64,000 nt of DNA, taken from the NCBI RefSeq assembly GCF_019649055.1, contig NW_026570311.1, positions 496,001 to 560,000 on the forward strand, given 5' to 3'. How positions within the stretch are numbered: position 1 is the stretch's first letter; each line of letters opens with the position of its first letter. The notes beneath the pieces were generated by a model, which did not search any database, was not told where the DNA came from, and saw only the letters and a program-made list of their open reading frames with translations. This document shows positions 1 through 10,000 of the stretch, in pieces. This DNA is from Paramacrobiotus metropolitanus (lineage: Eukaryota; Tardigrada; Eutardigrada; Parachela; Macrobiotidae). Made by a program: the position numbers and the translations under genes.

Positions 1-209
1 TAGCAATGGTCAGCAGCACCACGTAAATAGTGAACGGTGTCCACGGGCGGATTCTGGTGACGGAGATGTACACTAGGAAAGCGTTGGCAATAATGGCCGC
101 CGTGCAGAAACCCGCTGTCCATGACTGCAGCGTGTCCCAGTTGGATGCGACGGAATACGTGTCTGTCGGAAGGTGGTGTCTGTCGTGTTGGGCATTTTTG
201 TGCTTGCTA
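1..209 (-). CDS. Rhodopsin-like GPCR, N-terminal part (truncated by window edge)
   Basis: The minus strand is open to the window edge and encodes a polar segment with SNWDTLQSW, a hydrophobic first helix (WTAGFCTAAIIANAFLVYI), a short basic loop (SVTRIRPW) and the start of a second helix (TIYVVLLTIA). That is the TM1-loop-TM2 layout of a class A receptor. No in-frame ATG precedes it. A TTTTCTAG acceptor just upstream on the minus strand suggests this is an internal exon whose start codon lies at higher coordinates. TM3-TM7 would lie outside the window. Helix pattern and length are seen; the family call is inference. It could be a pseudogene fragment. Confidence 0.45.
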
Positions 210-499
210 GAAAATGTAGAGTATTACTGGAAACGGTTTCCATTCTTTGATGAAACGGTTTCCCGGTAAATGAAGGCAACGTGGGCTTATATGTCGAAAG
301 GATGACATTTTGGCGCTGCAGCCTACGTGTTTGGATGATACCGTTTCCTAAGAAAGTGGTAAAGAATATCAGCACCCGCGGCTGACTGCGTCAGTAGGTC
401 ACGATGCGTTAGGGTGGGTGTTCGATGTGACGGGCAGAAGTAGGACAACAACAACCACGATGTGGTAGTTTTGTTACAAATTGGTCCGTCGCGAGACCC

Positions 500-893
500 C
501 CGTTAGTTTTTCAAAACGCAACTCCTCCCGCGGTTTTCATCGCACAATTTTTCTGAAAATATCATTACACTCGCCGTCAAATTCAGAACAAAATGGTTCA
601 GGCCGATTTTCGAGATTCGTTTTCCCTAAAAGTTAACATTAACGGGCGGTCGCCAATGCGACATCCACCAATTTGGGTGTTTCCACTGATCGCCCCATAT
701 TAAGGGGAAAACCCTTCGAAAATCATACTGTCGCACGGCCGACCGCCCTAGGTTTCGTTTCTGGGGTGAAACGAATTTCGAAAATCGGTTGCAACCATTT
801 TGTTCAGAATTTTGTGGTGATCTTACTGGTGCATTCAGAAAAAATGTAGGATGAAAACTGTTGGAGGAGTTGCTTTTTGAAAGTGTAAGGGGA
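500..893. repeat. Foldback (inverted-repeat) element, about 0.4 kb
   Basis: Two diverged arms of about 130 bp face each other. GCAACTCCTCC with a following GTTTTCATC on the left returns as its reverse complement near 860-885, and GAACAAAATGGTT near 587 returns as AACCATTTTGTTC near 797. A GC-rich motif (GCGGTCGCCAATGCGAC) at about 645 recurs inverted at 914-930. Nothing in it looks coding. It resembles a non-autonomous palindromic element. Confidence 0.6.
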
Positions 894-1526
894 AGCACCT
901 CAAAAGGAAGGTGTCGCATTGGCGACCGCCCGTGATAGGTGCAAGCCATTGTAACTTACAATGGCTTGCACAAACCGGGACACAAACTGAGCATTGCCAT
1001 AAATATATGCTCTATTTATAGCCGGGTTAGGATGTTAAGTGTTACGTGTAGTGCAACGGGGCATGCCGTAGTATGAAGTTAGGCGCAATCCGTAAGTTTG
1101 TTATTCTCGGTGTGTTAAACTTGTGTGTGCTTAACTTGTTGCCCGGCTTATACAGCTCATTTCCTAATATTTGACACAAACTTAATAGTGAGTGTGGTCG
1201 TATACGCACGTTTTCTGTACTCTACTACCGCTGTACACTTATATTTTGATGATGAATGGAGTTCGTGTACGCACGGCGAAGCTTTCCCAATCTCTGTAAG
1301 GCTGGGTATTAAGAACACCCCTTATTTTCACCTTTGAGTCAAAAATTAGGAACTAAGCGGTCCACGCGGAGCGGAAACCATAATGTATTCGACATATTAG
1401 TTTGCCAACGCTGTTCGTTTTCTGCTAGCCAGCAGCGGAACGTTCTACAGCCTGTCAGAGCCCTAGCCAAACAGTTTTCCGCCTCGCACTGAGTTTCTAA
1501 AGAGAACGGTCAGTTTATATTCCTGT
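894..1526. other. No gene seen
   Basis: AT-rich sequence with only short, unremarkable open frames. The inverted copy of the GCGGTCGCC motif of the preceding foldback lies at 914-930. No promoter or RNA gene could be supported. Confidence 0.5.
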
Positions 1527-3190
1527 ATGAACGTCCACTATAGCGTACAATTCTCACTGAAAGCTTTTTTGGCTCACAATGTCACATGCGCTGGCGCATT
1601 AGTGCGATTACCGTTCGACAAAGACAAAGCGTTTGTTCTAAATATTCACTATGCCGGCACATTTGTTAAGTGTTCATCGCATTGTACCGACACAACCGTG
1701 AGCTGCAAAAATCTTCTAACAGCAGAAAACTTTGTCAATGAAAATGATATCTGGAGGATACTGAAAACCGTCGACATTTCAAAAAGTAGCGGCTCTTTTG
1801 TTTTCACGAATGAATTAATAAAAGTTTGCGGTTCTGCTTTAATCTCTCCTTTAAAACTTTTGTTTAATTGTTGTTTCCACGAACAAAGATTTCCAGATAT
1901 TTGGAAGCTGTCGTACGTCACTCCAGTTCCAAAGCAGTCGTGTGACCTTACACTTCCTGAAAGCTGGCGACCAGTCAGCTCTCTCCATCCTCTGTCGAAA
2001 GTGTTTGAGGAATTAATTAGCGATAGGCTGACGTCTCATTTGACTGTGAACAATTCGTTAAGCAGCTACCAGTTCAGTTACCGAAAAAAACATTCCCCTG
2101 AACTGTTGTGTCAAATTCTGGTTCAAAAAAGTATGAATTTTATTGATAATGGCGTCGTGGTGGATTGCATTTTTCTAGACTGTAGTAATGCTTTTGACAG
2201 AGTTGATCATGCAACTGTGGTAAGCAAGCTACGTAATTTAAACGTACATGAAAGTATTAGTAAGTTGCTTAGTGACTACTTGCAAGGCCGATGCCAAGCT
2301 GTAGTTGTCAATGGTAAGATTTCCCCTGTCATGGCTGTTATAAGTGGTGTTCCCCAAGGATCGAAGGTAGGCCCGAAGATGTTCTTGTGTATTTTGAATG
2401 ATATCTCTGGTCTTCCCAAGGACTGTGAAGTGCTTGTTTTTGCTGATGATATATGTGTGTTCCATAAGGTCGAGTCTGTACAAGACGAACAAAACTTGCA
2501 GTCTGCTCTTAATACTGTGTCAGAATATGCTGCAGATCATCAGCTGAAATTTAATCCTAAAAAATCGGCACATATTCGGTTTTCAAGAAAGCGCTCAAAG
2601 CTTCAAAGCAGTGTGTATTCCATTAATGATGAGAGTATACCAGTTGCAGAATATACGAAATATTTGGGTATTTACGTTGACCGTCAGCTTAACTGGAAAT
2701 ATCATTGTGAAAATCTGGCCAGTCGTACGAAGAAGCGAATTCGCTATTTGAATGCCCCTTTTCCATATCAGAATACCGTAACTAGAAGAAAACTGTATGA
2801 TGCTCTTGTAAAGCCAATCGCTGAATATGGTAGTTCAGTCGCCTTTTATCAACAAAAGTTGTTAATTGACCTTTTAGAAGATTATCAGTATCGTTTTTTG
2901 AAAACGGTTCGCTTCGGGCCATGTAATTTTGAATATCCTGTCACACTACGACTGGCTGACTGTAAGTCGCTGTTGTTTTGCCGCATTAAAAAGTCACTGC
3001 TTCTTATGTACAAACTGGCATTTGATCTTGTTCCCTACGGTAAAAAATTTATCAAGTTTCGAGAAAAAGTTTCTGCTGTTTCCCATTGTGTTGCAGACAG
3101 AACCCGTCAAACAACCGCCCTGGACGAACATCCCTATGCAATGGAACCTACGAGGACAGTCTCTTCAGATGGCCGAACATTATTAAGTGA
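1527..3190 (+). pseudogene. Non-LTR retrotransposon reverse transcriptase, 5'-truncated
   Basis: A long frame carries the ordered reverse-transcriptase blocks of LINE-type elements. These are the finger region with SWRPVSSL, block A with DCSNAFDRVDH, block B with SGVPQGSKVG, the catalytic FADD, and the palm/thumb motif KYLGIYVDRQLNW. The catalytic aspartates (block A Asp and the FADD pair) are intact. No apurinic endonuclease domain precedes it, so the copy is 5'-truncated and cannot be autonomous. The frame is lost at about 3190, where foreign sequence begins. Its own C-terminus resumes at 3815. The best family guess is Jockey/CR1/L2-like, without certainty. Confidence 0.85.
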
Positions 3191-3191
3191 A

Positions 3192-3226
3192 AGGCGCACC
3201 GCTCCACTGTGTGGAGCGGTGCGCCT
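3192..3226. repeat. Perfect 16-bp hairpin at the retroelement junction
   Basis: AGGCGCACCGCTCCAC, a 3-nt loop (TGT), then the exact reverse complement. The right arm belongs to the coding sequence of the inserted element. The left arm looks like an inverted copy made during integration. Confidence 0.9.
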
Positions 3227-3643
3227 GTGTCCACGCTGGAGCCGCTGGCTGTCGCGCAAAGAAAAGCCATTCGAGCTATTGCCAACTATGCCGAAGTGTC
3301 CACCACCGACCTGATGAAGCAATACGAGATAACGCCACTGTTTAAGCGATGGAAACACCAGGAAGCAACTTGGCTTTACAAAATTCTGCACCCGGAGAAG
3401 TTCCAAGTGCCCCGTTACCTCACCGAAATGATCGTCGTAAAACACGATTCCAAACCGTACAGCCTTCGAAGCGGAAACAGGACCTTCATCGAAGGACAGG
3501 GAAGGACAAGGACGGGGAAGTCCACGTTGGCGTGGAGGCTGAACAACGTTATGAGCCAGCTAACCGAGGCCGGAAGCGACATTCTTAAGAGCAGTTCGCT
3601 TGCTGTTTTTCGTAATGCACTGAAGCATGTTACTATTATTTGA
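3209..3643 (+). pseudogene. C-terminal fragment of a second LINE polymerase
   Basis: The 144-residue frame starts GAPVSTLEPLAVAQRKA after a Trp and continues RAIANYAEV, then MKQYEITPLFKRW, ending ALKHVTII-stop. A 'leading Trp, Gln-x-Lys-x-Ile-Arg-x-Ile, later Leu-hydrophobic-Tyr-Lys' pattern is what follows the palm in LINE reverse transcriptases. The catalytic core is absent, so it is a severe 5' truncation. Confidence 0.6.
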
Positions 3644-3814
3644 TGCCTTTCTTTTCTTAGTACTTCTCTTGTTTTGTGGCTTTTGCTCTAATTTCATGAT
3701 TCCTGTTATTTAGCCAGGTTTAAATTCCCAGGCTAGAACTCGATCCTAGCCTTTTAATGGGTTACCTGCCTGCCGTACAATAATGATGTAGTATAATAAT
3801 AATAAAGGAGCTTC

Positions 3815-3970
3815 GCATTCCTTATGGTGCAGCTTTGGAACGAAATCAAACTTCCCGTGGAGTCGTACTCGAACATCGCTGCTTTTTGTTCCAGTTTGGA
3901 CCGTGTTGATTGGACAGCTTTAAATTGGACTAAACGTTTTATACATGCTGACCACCGTACTTTGCTGTAA
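3815..3970 (+). pseudogene. C-terminus and 3' end of the first LINE
   Basis: The frame containing VQLWNEIKLPVESYSN matches the 'Leu-Trp-Asn-x-x-x-Leu-Pro' block near the end of LINE ORF2 proteins. It stops at 3970 after HADHRTLL. It follows naturally from the frame lost at 3190, so the insertion at 3192-3807 split one ORF. A CAAA-rich tail at about 4108-4132 probably marks the element's 3' terminus. Confidence 0.6.
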
Positions 3971-4132
3971 AATAATTTGCATTGTTGTTAGTTTTATTTT
4001 ACGTAGTGCTTTCATTAGTTTGAAAGCACATCTTTCTTCGTTTTCTTGTATGGTAGTCTACTACCTCGTGCAGGAGTGTCCTGATTGTGGTAGACAATAA
4101 GCTGATTAAACAAACAACAAACAAACAAACAA

Positions 4133-6137
4133 CCAGCTCATTTTATCGGAATGCAATTCAGTAAAACTCAAGGGTGTGCAACAAATTTCCTAGAAGCAAA
4201 AAGCGAGAAGTGATCCAGAGAAACGTCATTGTCTTGTTAAGGACCATTTAGCGACCAGTGGTTCCGCGTCATTTGCTGCAGATCCCGCACCTTATGATGC
4301 ACCTCCTACGTACGACGAAGCGAGCCTGTCACAAACCGTCACGTCCCAAATCAGAGGAAGGCCGCTTGTCCAAGGAAACAGTCATAAGCCGGCGTATTTG
4401 TTAAAATGACACATCATTTTCAAACACGATGTGCAGTCGCTCTTAACTCAGCGGATCAGTCGAAGATAATGTCGGGAAAGGCATGCATGGCCTGCCTTGG
4501 ATGGGAAACCTGCTGACCGGGAACTGAGCACTGGAAGGGGAGAGAATAGGGCCATGTCCGAGGCTTCCGCCTCCCAGAATCTTTTTTTTATGCAAGAAGT
4601 CGGAGTTACCCTTGGGAATACTGAAAAAAAATTCATCGGCCATGGTTGATTGTGCGTGGCCCAACTATCTGTACGAGTACATATAGCGCTACAGCGCCAA
4701 CGGCAACACGCAGTATATAAATAAATAAATAAATACTGTTACAACAGCCTATCTGACTGCTGTTCTAGTGGGTTGGTTAATCCACCTTACCACGATCTGT
4801 CGGCTGCTGGGATGAAAGGTGGCACGGCCGGCAACGGACGCTCTTACTGATGTAACTCGTCAATTACACAGGTGGCTGCGATTAAGATAACACAGGTTCA
4901 TCCCAAGCGGTCAAACGCAACAACCTAACTCAAGGCATTTTTAATGACAGGGGCAATGCAGGAAACGGAGCAAGGTTGTAAGCCAGGGTTTGACCAAGAA
5001 GTACAAGTTGATGGTGCAAGGTTGGAAGCTGTAGCAAGCTGAGTACAAGACTGAATTCTAAAAGTTCATGAGTAGGAGAATTAGCCGGTAAAAGTCAACA
5101 GTAACACGATGGAAGATTAATCATAACGGGGTGGTCTTTTCGTTCGGCAAATACTATCGCTACAGCACTATGTACAGATATTGGGAATATTCACCGTACC
5201 CTACGTTTATATTAATTCAGAGTTTGGCTGAATCATATTTTCATCAGTGAGATCGTTTGCATTTCTTTTGAAATGATGGAGATTAATGCCCTTGCAGCGT
5301 GGCGTCTGCCCCTCTATGTTGCAGACAGCATTCAGACAAAGACGAGAACTTTGTAAACCGAGGAAGACAACAAACAGTATTCAGCTAAAACAAAATTCAC
5401 GTATCTTGAGATATTCCACAGTGCAATTCAAGCCTTTAAGCAGAAAATTAGTAAACCCATTCCCTTACGAACACCTTTGACGGCCAGATCTTAGGGTACA
5501 AAATCTTTCCGCATGCTTCCTTATAGGTTCAAATACGGGATAGGTTGACGTTCTACTGTTCCCAAGGGGAGGGATAACCATACAACTCTGGTAGAAATTC
5601 CAGTTGCGATTAGCTAATACACTCGGTTTATTGCATAATAACAAAATCACAGCGGAGCTGCTAAGAAATACAACATCGGCCTCCAATCATTCCCGATTGG
5701 CCAATCTAAAAGCTAAAAAAACGTCTTCGTTGTCTCGCATCTCATTAAATGTTCCGAGGACAGACACAGCACTTCCGCGTTGTATTTTAATGCTGATTCT
5801 CTGACGCAAAAACTCTCCCGACCGAGGGTTACCACTACATTCGCAAATCTTTCTTGACAGATCTTTGAAAAATTTCTTTGTTAGTGGTCCAAATGTCCCC
5901 GTAGTTTCAAAAAGCCACAGGTTGTACTACGTATCGATCCGCGAGTCCATCGTACTTCCGTAACTTCTGATTCTCTCTCACTTCCGCTGCGCTTCCTGGG
6001 ACACGCGATGTATGGCCTATGTAGGTCTGGGCGAAGGTATCGGCAACAATGATATTAGCTAATCAGATATAATGGTGTTGTGAGGAGAAAAGCGGCTCAC
6101 GTAAAGCGACAAAATTTTTCAAAGGATTTCAACGTAT
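4133..6137. other. No gene seen
   Basis: Intergenic sequence with only short frames. There is an AAAT run near 4720-4735. A stretch near 4270-4330 has weak coding-like composition but no start or splice context. I could not support any gene here. Confidence 0.5.
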
Positions 6138-6210
6138 TGCGCCGTGGTGCAATGGTACTGCCTACGCGGATCTAACGACGTAGCCGGGGTTCGATTCCCC
6201 CCTCGGTGCA
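6138..6210 (+). tRNA. tRNA-like Pol III unit (tRNA pseudogene or SINE head)
   Basis: A 73-nt segment has a 7-bp acceptor stem (TGCGCCG with CGGTGCA, one G-U pair), an A box (TGGTGCAATGG), a weak 3-bp D stem, a 5-bp anticodon-type stem (CTACG/CGTAG) and a B box (GGTTCGATTCC). The anticodon loop would be 12 nt instead of 7 and two bases are extra before the 3' acceptor strand. I therefore assign no anticodon and doubt that it is a working tRNA. A T5 run follows immediately. Confidence 0.45.
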
Positions 6211-6215
6211 TTTTT
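6211..6215 (+). terminator. Pol III T-run terminator
   Basis: TTTTT directly follows the tRNA-like acceptor stem, as expected for RNA polymerase III termination. Confidence 0.5.
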
Positions 6216-7083
6216 CATCCGTTTCTCGGTTTCCAGTGGATAGCGCCCTGGTTTTAGTGTTATACCCTTTGATGTTAGAATATTTCAAATTTCAAGGAAA
6301 AAAGACACCAGAGCATTTCAATCGGACGCATGACGGGTATGCGATGGACACAGAAAGATACTTTGGCTTACTGACGTTGAATAAAATTTTCTAACCACCA
6401 AACCACCAACTGAAGACGGCAGGGGCATATATAAAGAATACGTTATAAGAGGTACTGCGAGATCGGTGTGGGATACGCTTGGTAAATGGAAAAACTATAA
6501 TATGGTTCGGATTTTTAGCTAATCTGGAAATCAACAACTGCATGCACATGTGCACGAACTGTGGTAGGTATCTTGTGCATGTACCGGGTCACTCCGTTGA
6601 AAAAGATACATGTGCTGGTACAGCACTTCTGTTAAGCATAGCTACAGTACCTTTAACCACCTTCACCGTTACCTTTACCTTTAAAACCCGGAAGGACAGA
6701 AAGTTCGGTCGCTTTTCAACGTTCGCAGTATGCTTATAATCGTGTAGTGTCATGGCGTTTCCAGTTTCTGCAATTTGGGTGGCTGCAGCCAGTTAAAGCG
6801 TGTATGAAGTGTGCTCTTATCGAACCAAGTCGTATTCCAGTAAACCAATAACTTGTGCATTTCTCTGAAATTCACGGGTATTCTACAGGCTTTGAGCAAA
6901 ACATGCCTTTCCACGCATTCTGACTGTTTTGGAACGAATAACAATTATTATTATAGAAGTTGTGATACAGCTTGACGATATACGAAATCTTGCACGAAAA
7001 TGCAATCGCATTCCATCGCGCTCACGACATAGGTAGTCGAATGCTGTACAGCACGGTGTGCAGTGCACAACCGATTTCGGACA
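6216..7083. other. No gene seen
   Basis: Sequence downstream of the minus-strand GPCR stop. It presumably holds that gene's 3' UTR, but no unambiguous polyadenylation site was identified. Confidence 0.4.
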
Positions 7084-10000
7084 TTACGTCGGCGACCTCA
7101 GCCGCACGAGGCCAGCGGGCACTTCAGTGGTGTCCATAGCATTCCCATGGCTCTTATTGTGGGTGTTTCCCGGCAGCTGCGCCGAAACCCATCGAAAACC
7201 GGCGAAAATTATGGGATTTATTACGGAATTGCTCATTCCTAGAAAAAAGGAACGGTTTGTGCCGTGCATTATGTTAACCCTTCGTGATGTGTGGTATGCG
7301 TTGATCATTACCAAAGAGATATAACGATGCCAGTGTGGCTGGTGGACTGCTCCATTTGAAGAGATGTGCTAACGTCAGCATGTAATACGGGGCTGCACAA
7401 CACAAATACAAGTTGGACACTCTGACGGCGGAGCGATCTATACGCAGCAGGATGATGTAGGGGGAAAAACAAGTCTAGCCGAACCAGTCCCTCGTACTTC
7501 TGCTGTCAGCCGGCTGGTGTTTTACGTTGTGGCTGTACATAGTGCTTTTGTACCGCGCCTGATTTAACTGTATGTACTGCCGCAACGCTACACAGCCTAC
7601 ACTCCAGGCGGGTGACGGCAGAAGTGCAGGGAAACGGGCCGAGTAGACTTGGTTTTCCCCCTATATGTACTCACTCCAACAGACAACAAACGTTACGGCA
7701 ATGCAAAATGTCATCCACAAAGATATCCTTCGCATTTTCAAGTACAGTCGCTGACCGCGTCTTGGACCGTCTCGGGCGTGGGGATTCAGCAGCTGCGGTC
7801 TGATATCACTATCACCTATACAAACAACGGGCACAGTACAGTACTCGCACTTAATACTACATATAAACAAAAAAAACCAGCTGATGAAAACAATGGAAAG
7901 GCTAACTGATGCTGGCAAGACACCTACAATCCTGTAAAAGGTCCGAAACCGCGTTAAAATTGCGCAACATTACATTTGAATTAATGCTACTAGTACTTAG
8001 TCTTACGATGCGTACATGCTAGGAAGGTTCATGTTAGGAAGGTTCGTTAGGATTGTTTGCTGTTAGGAAAACACGTACGACTTCCATTACTGCTGCAATC
8101 AGGCTATGCAACTAAAGCGTGAAGATCATCTAACCCACTAGCGGTGGCTGCGGACCACATTATTGCACGATCGCGAGCGCCAATACCAATGGTCTTGGGA
8201 TTGTGGAACTGGAAAAGCGTGACGTACGCTCTTCGTGGCGTAATTCAAAATTTATGCTCTTCACGAAGGCTAAACTGCAGCATCTCGCGCTTCGCGCTCG
8301 GGGCAAACTAGGATCATGTCAAATGGCTCTTGCCCCAGGAGAATCCTGTTTTATATATGGAAGAAACACGTTCATCGGCCGTGTTGAAGTGGGCGTGGTC
8401 AACATGGGTTTAGACATGTAATAAATGTACAGTATTCATGCAAACATGGTACTAAATGACAATGATTTAAACTATATACTGAATGTAATTATCTGTATAT
8501 ATAAATACTGTACAGCTACGTTGCAGTTATGTATTGTACTGTAAGTGCATTTTCAACAACGCGGTAATATACCGTAATGAATCTGTATGATGCAGGTCAG
8601 TGTTTTTAGATAATCAAAGTTTTTAAATCTTACTCGTTTGCGCGTTACCGTGCATCGCCTGAATGCAGAATTCCCTTCCTCGTAAATTAACTACAGTATA
8701 ACAAGAACCAGGACGGGTATTCAGTTTCTGGAAATGCGCCTACTAAGGGCCTAAGGATCAGCAAAGCGCGACAAAGGTATCTGTCAGAACAGTCCGCTCA
8801 CTGAGGAGGTGTGGAGGAAGCTGACAGTTTAACGATTTCGCCAACCGAGCCGAAGAAGAACATTCTCCTTCCAAAGCGGAGCGAATTTTGCCTTGAAGGC
8901 CCGAACGTTTTTGGCTTGCTAAAAAGGCCACGAAAATTTCTGTAATTAGCTCAGAATGCAGAAAAAGCTCATCACAGAAATCGTCTCCCAAAATAAAATT
9001 TTTACGAAAAGGAAAAATTAAACTGGGCAAAAAAACCGGTAGCAGGGTGTGATACGGGTTCTTTAATTCGATTCTTAATTATCACAGTGTTAACCAGACA
9101 CTACTGCTACAAAATTAAGTACTACCGTTTAACAGGCAGCAGGGCGTTGTACAGCTTAGGACGAAATGGTCGCATACCCAACATCTCCACATTCAGTACG
9201 AATGCAGCGCAGTGCCTGTACGACTGAGTTCAAAATATCCGTTTCGTACAAGTGCACTGCACCGCTTGTGTACAGAATGCTGGGTATGGGGCTATGCGAC
9301 AATTTAGTCCTACATTGTACCTATCGATACTGTACTTTCATACAAAAATGAAGTTTTCCTGGAGCGGAGCCGGTAACAATGCCCTGGTGAGCCAAAATGG
9401 TATTTTTGTGGTGAAGTAACTGTCACTCCTCCATAATTTCAGAAGATCTGTAACTGACTATCGGGACATTCATTCCCATGAAACACCTCGTCTTTGCTCC
9501 CTTAATTAAAGGCGCGTCGACAGCCTTTCACCGTAACCGAGCTAAATTTACCGAGTGCTTGCTGGGCCTCCTTGGTAAAGCTGGCAAAGATGAGGATGTA
9601 GCAGACGCAAATGACGGCCAGCGGCACAATAAACATTAGGCACAGGATGAGCATGTTGTAGGCCAGCTCTTGTTGGTCGCTGGAATAGGAGCCGTGAGTG
9701 ACGCACTGGTAGAAGTCCACGCAAATCGGCGCGCGCTCCACATGAAAGATAACCGCCTACAGCAATACAGTAATTAAACCTTGCGCCGCGTCGGCCACGG
9801 GACAATTATCCCAATGGACACCGCCGAAGACCGGCGTGAACGTTGTCTGTGTTATATGATGCTGTTTGGAGCTAATTAGACTTCATTTACAGCGCAACTC
9901 CTAGTTCACAAAACTATAAGGGAATTGGCTTTTCACTGCACTTGGTTTATTTCCGCATCAAATACCAAACGTTCTTATCCACACTATTGACCGCTATACT

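Larger units (their letters stand above)
3192..3807 (+). mobile_element. Second retroelement fragment inserted into the first
   Basis: This stretch interrupts the preceding reverse-transcriptase frame. It is more GC-rich, holds the C-terminal domain of a different non-LTR polymerase, and ends in a short AAT-type tail (around 3790-3807) typical of a LINE 3' end. After the tail the host element's frame resumes. No clear target-site duplication was found. It begins with a perfect hairpin (see 3192-3226). Confidence 0.65.
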
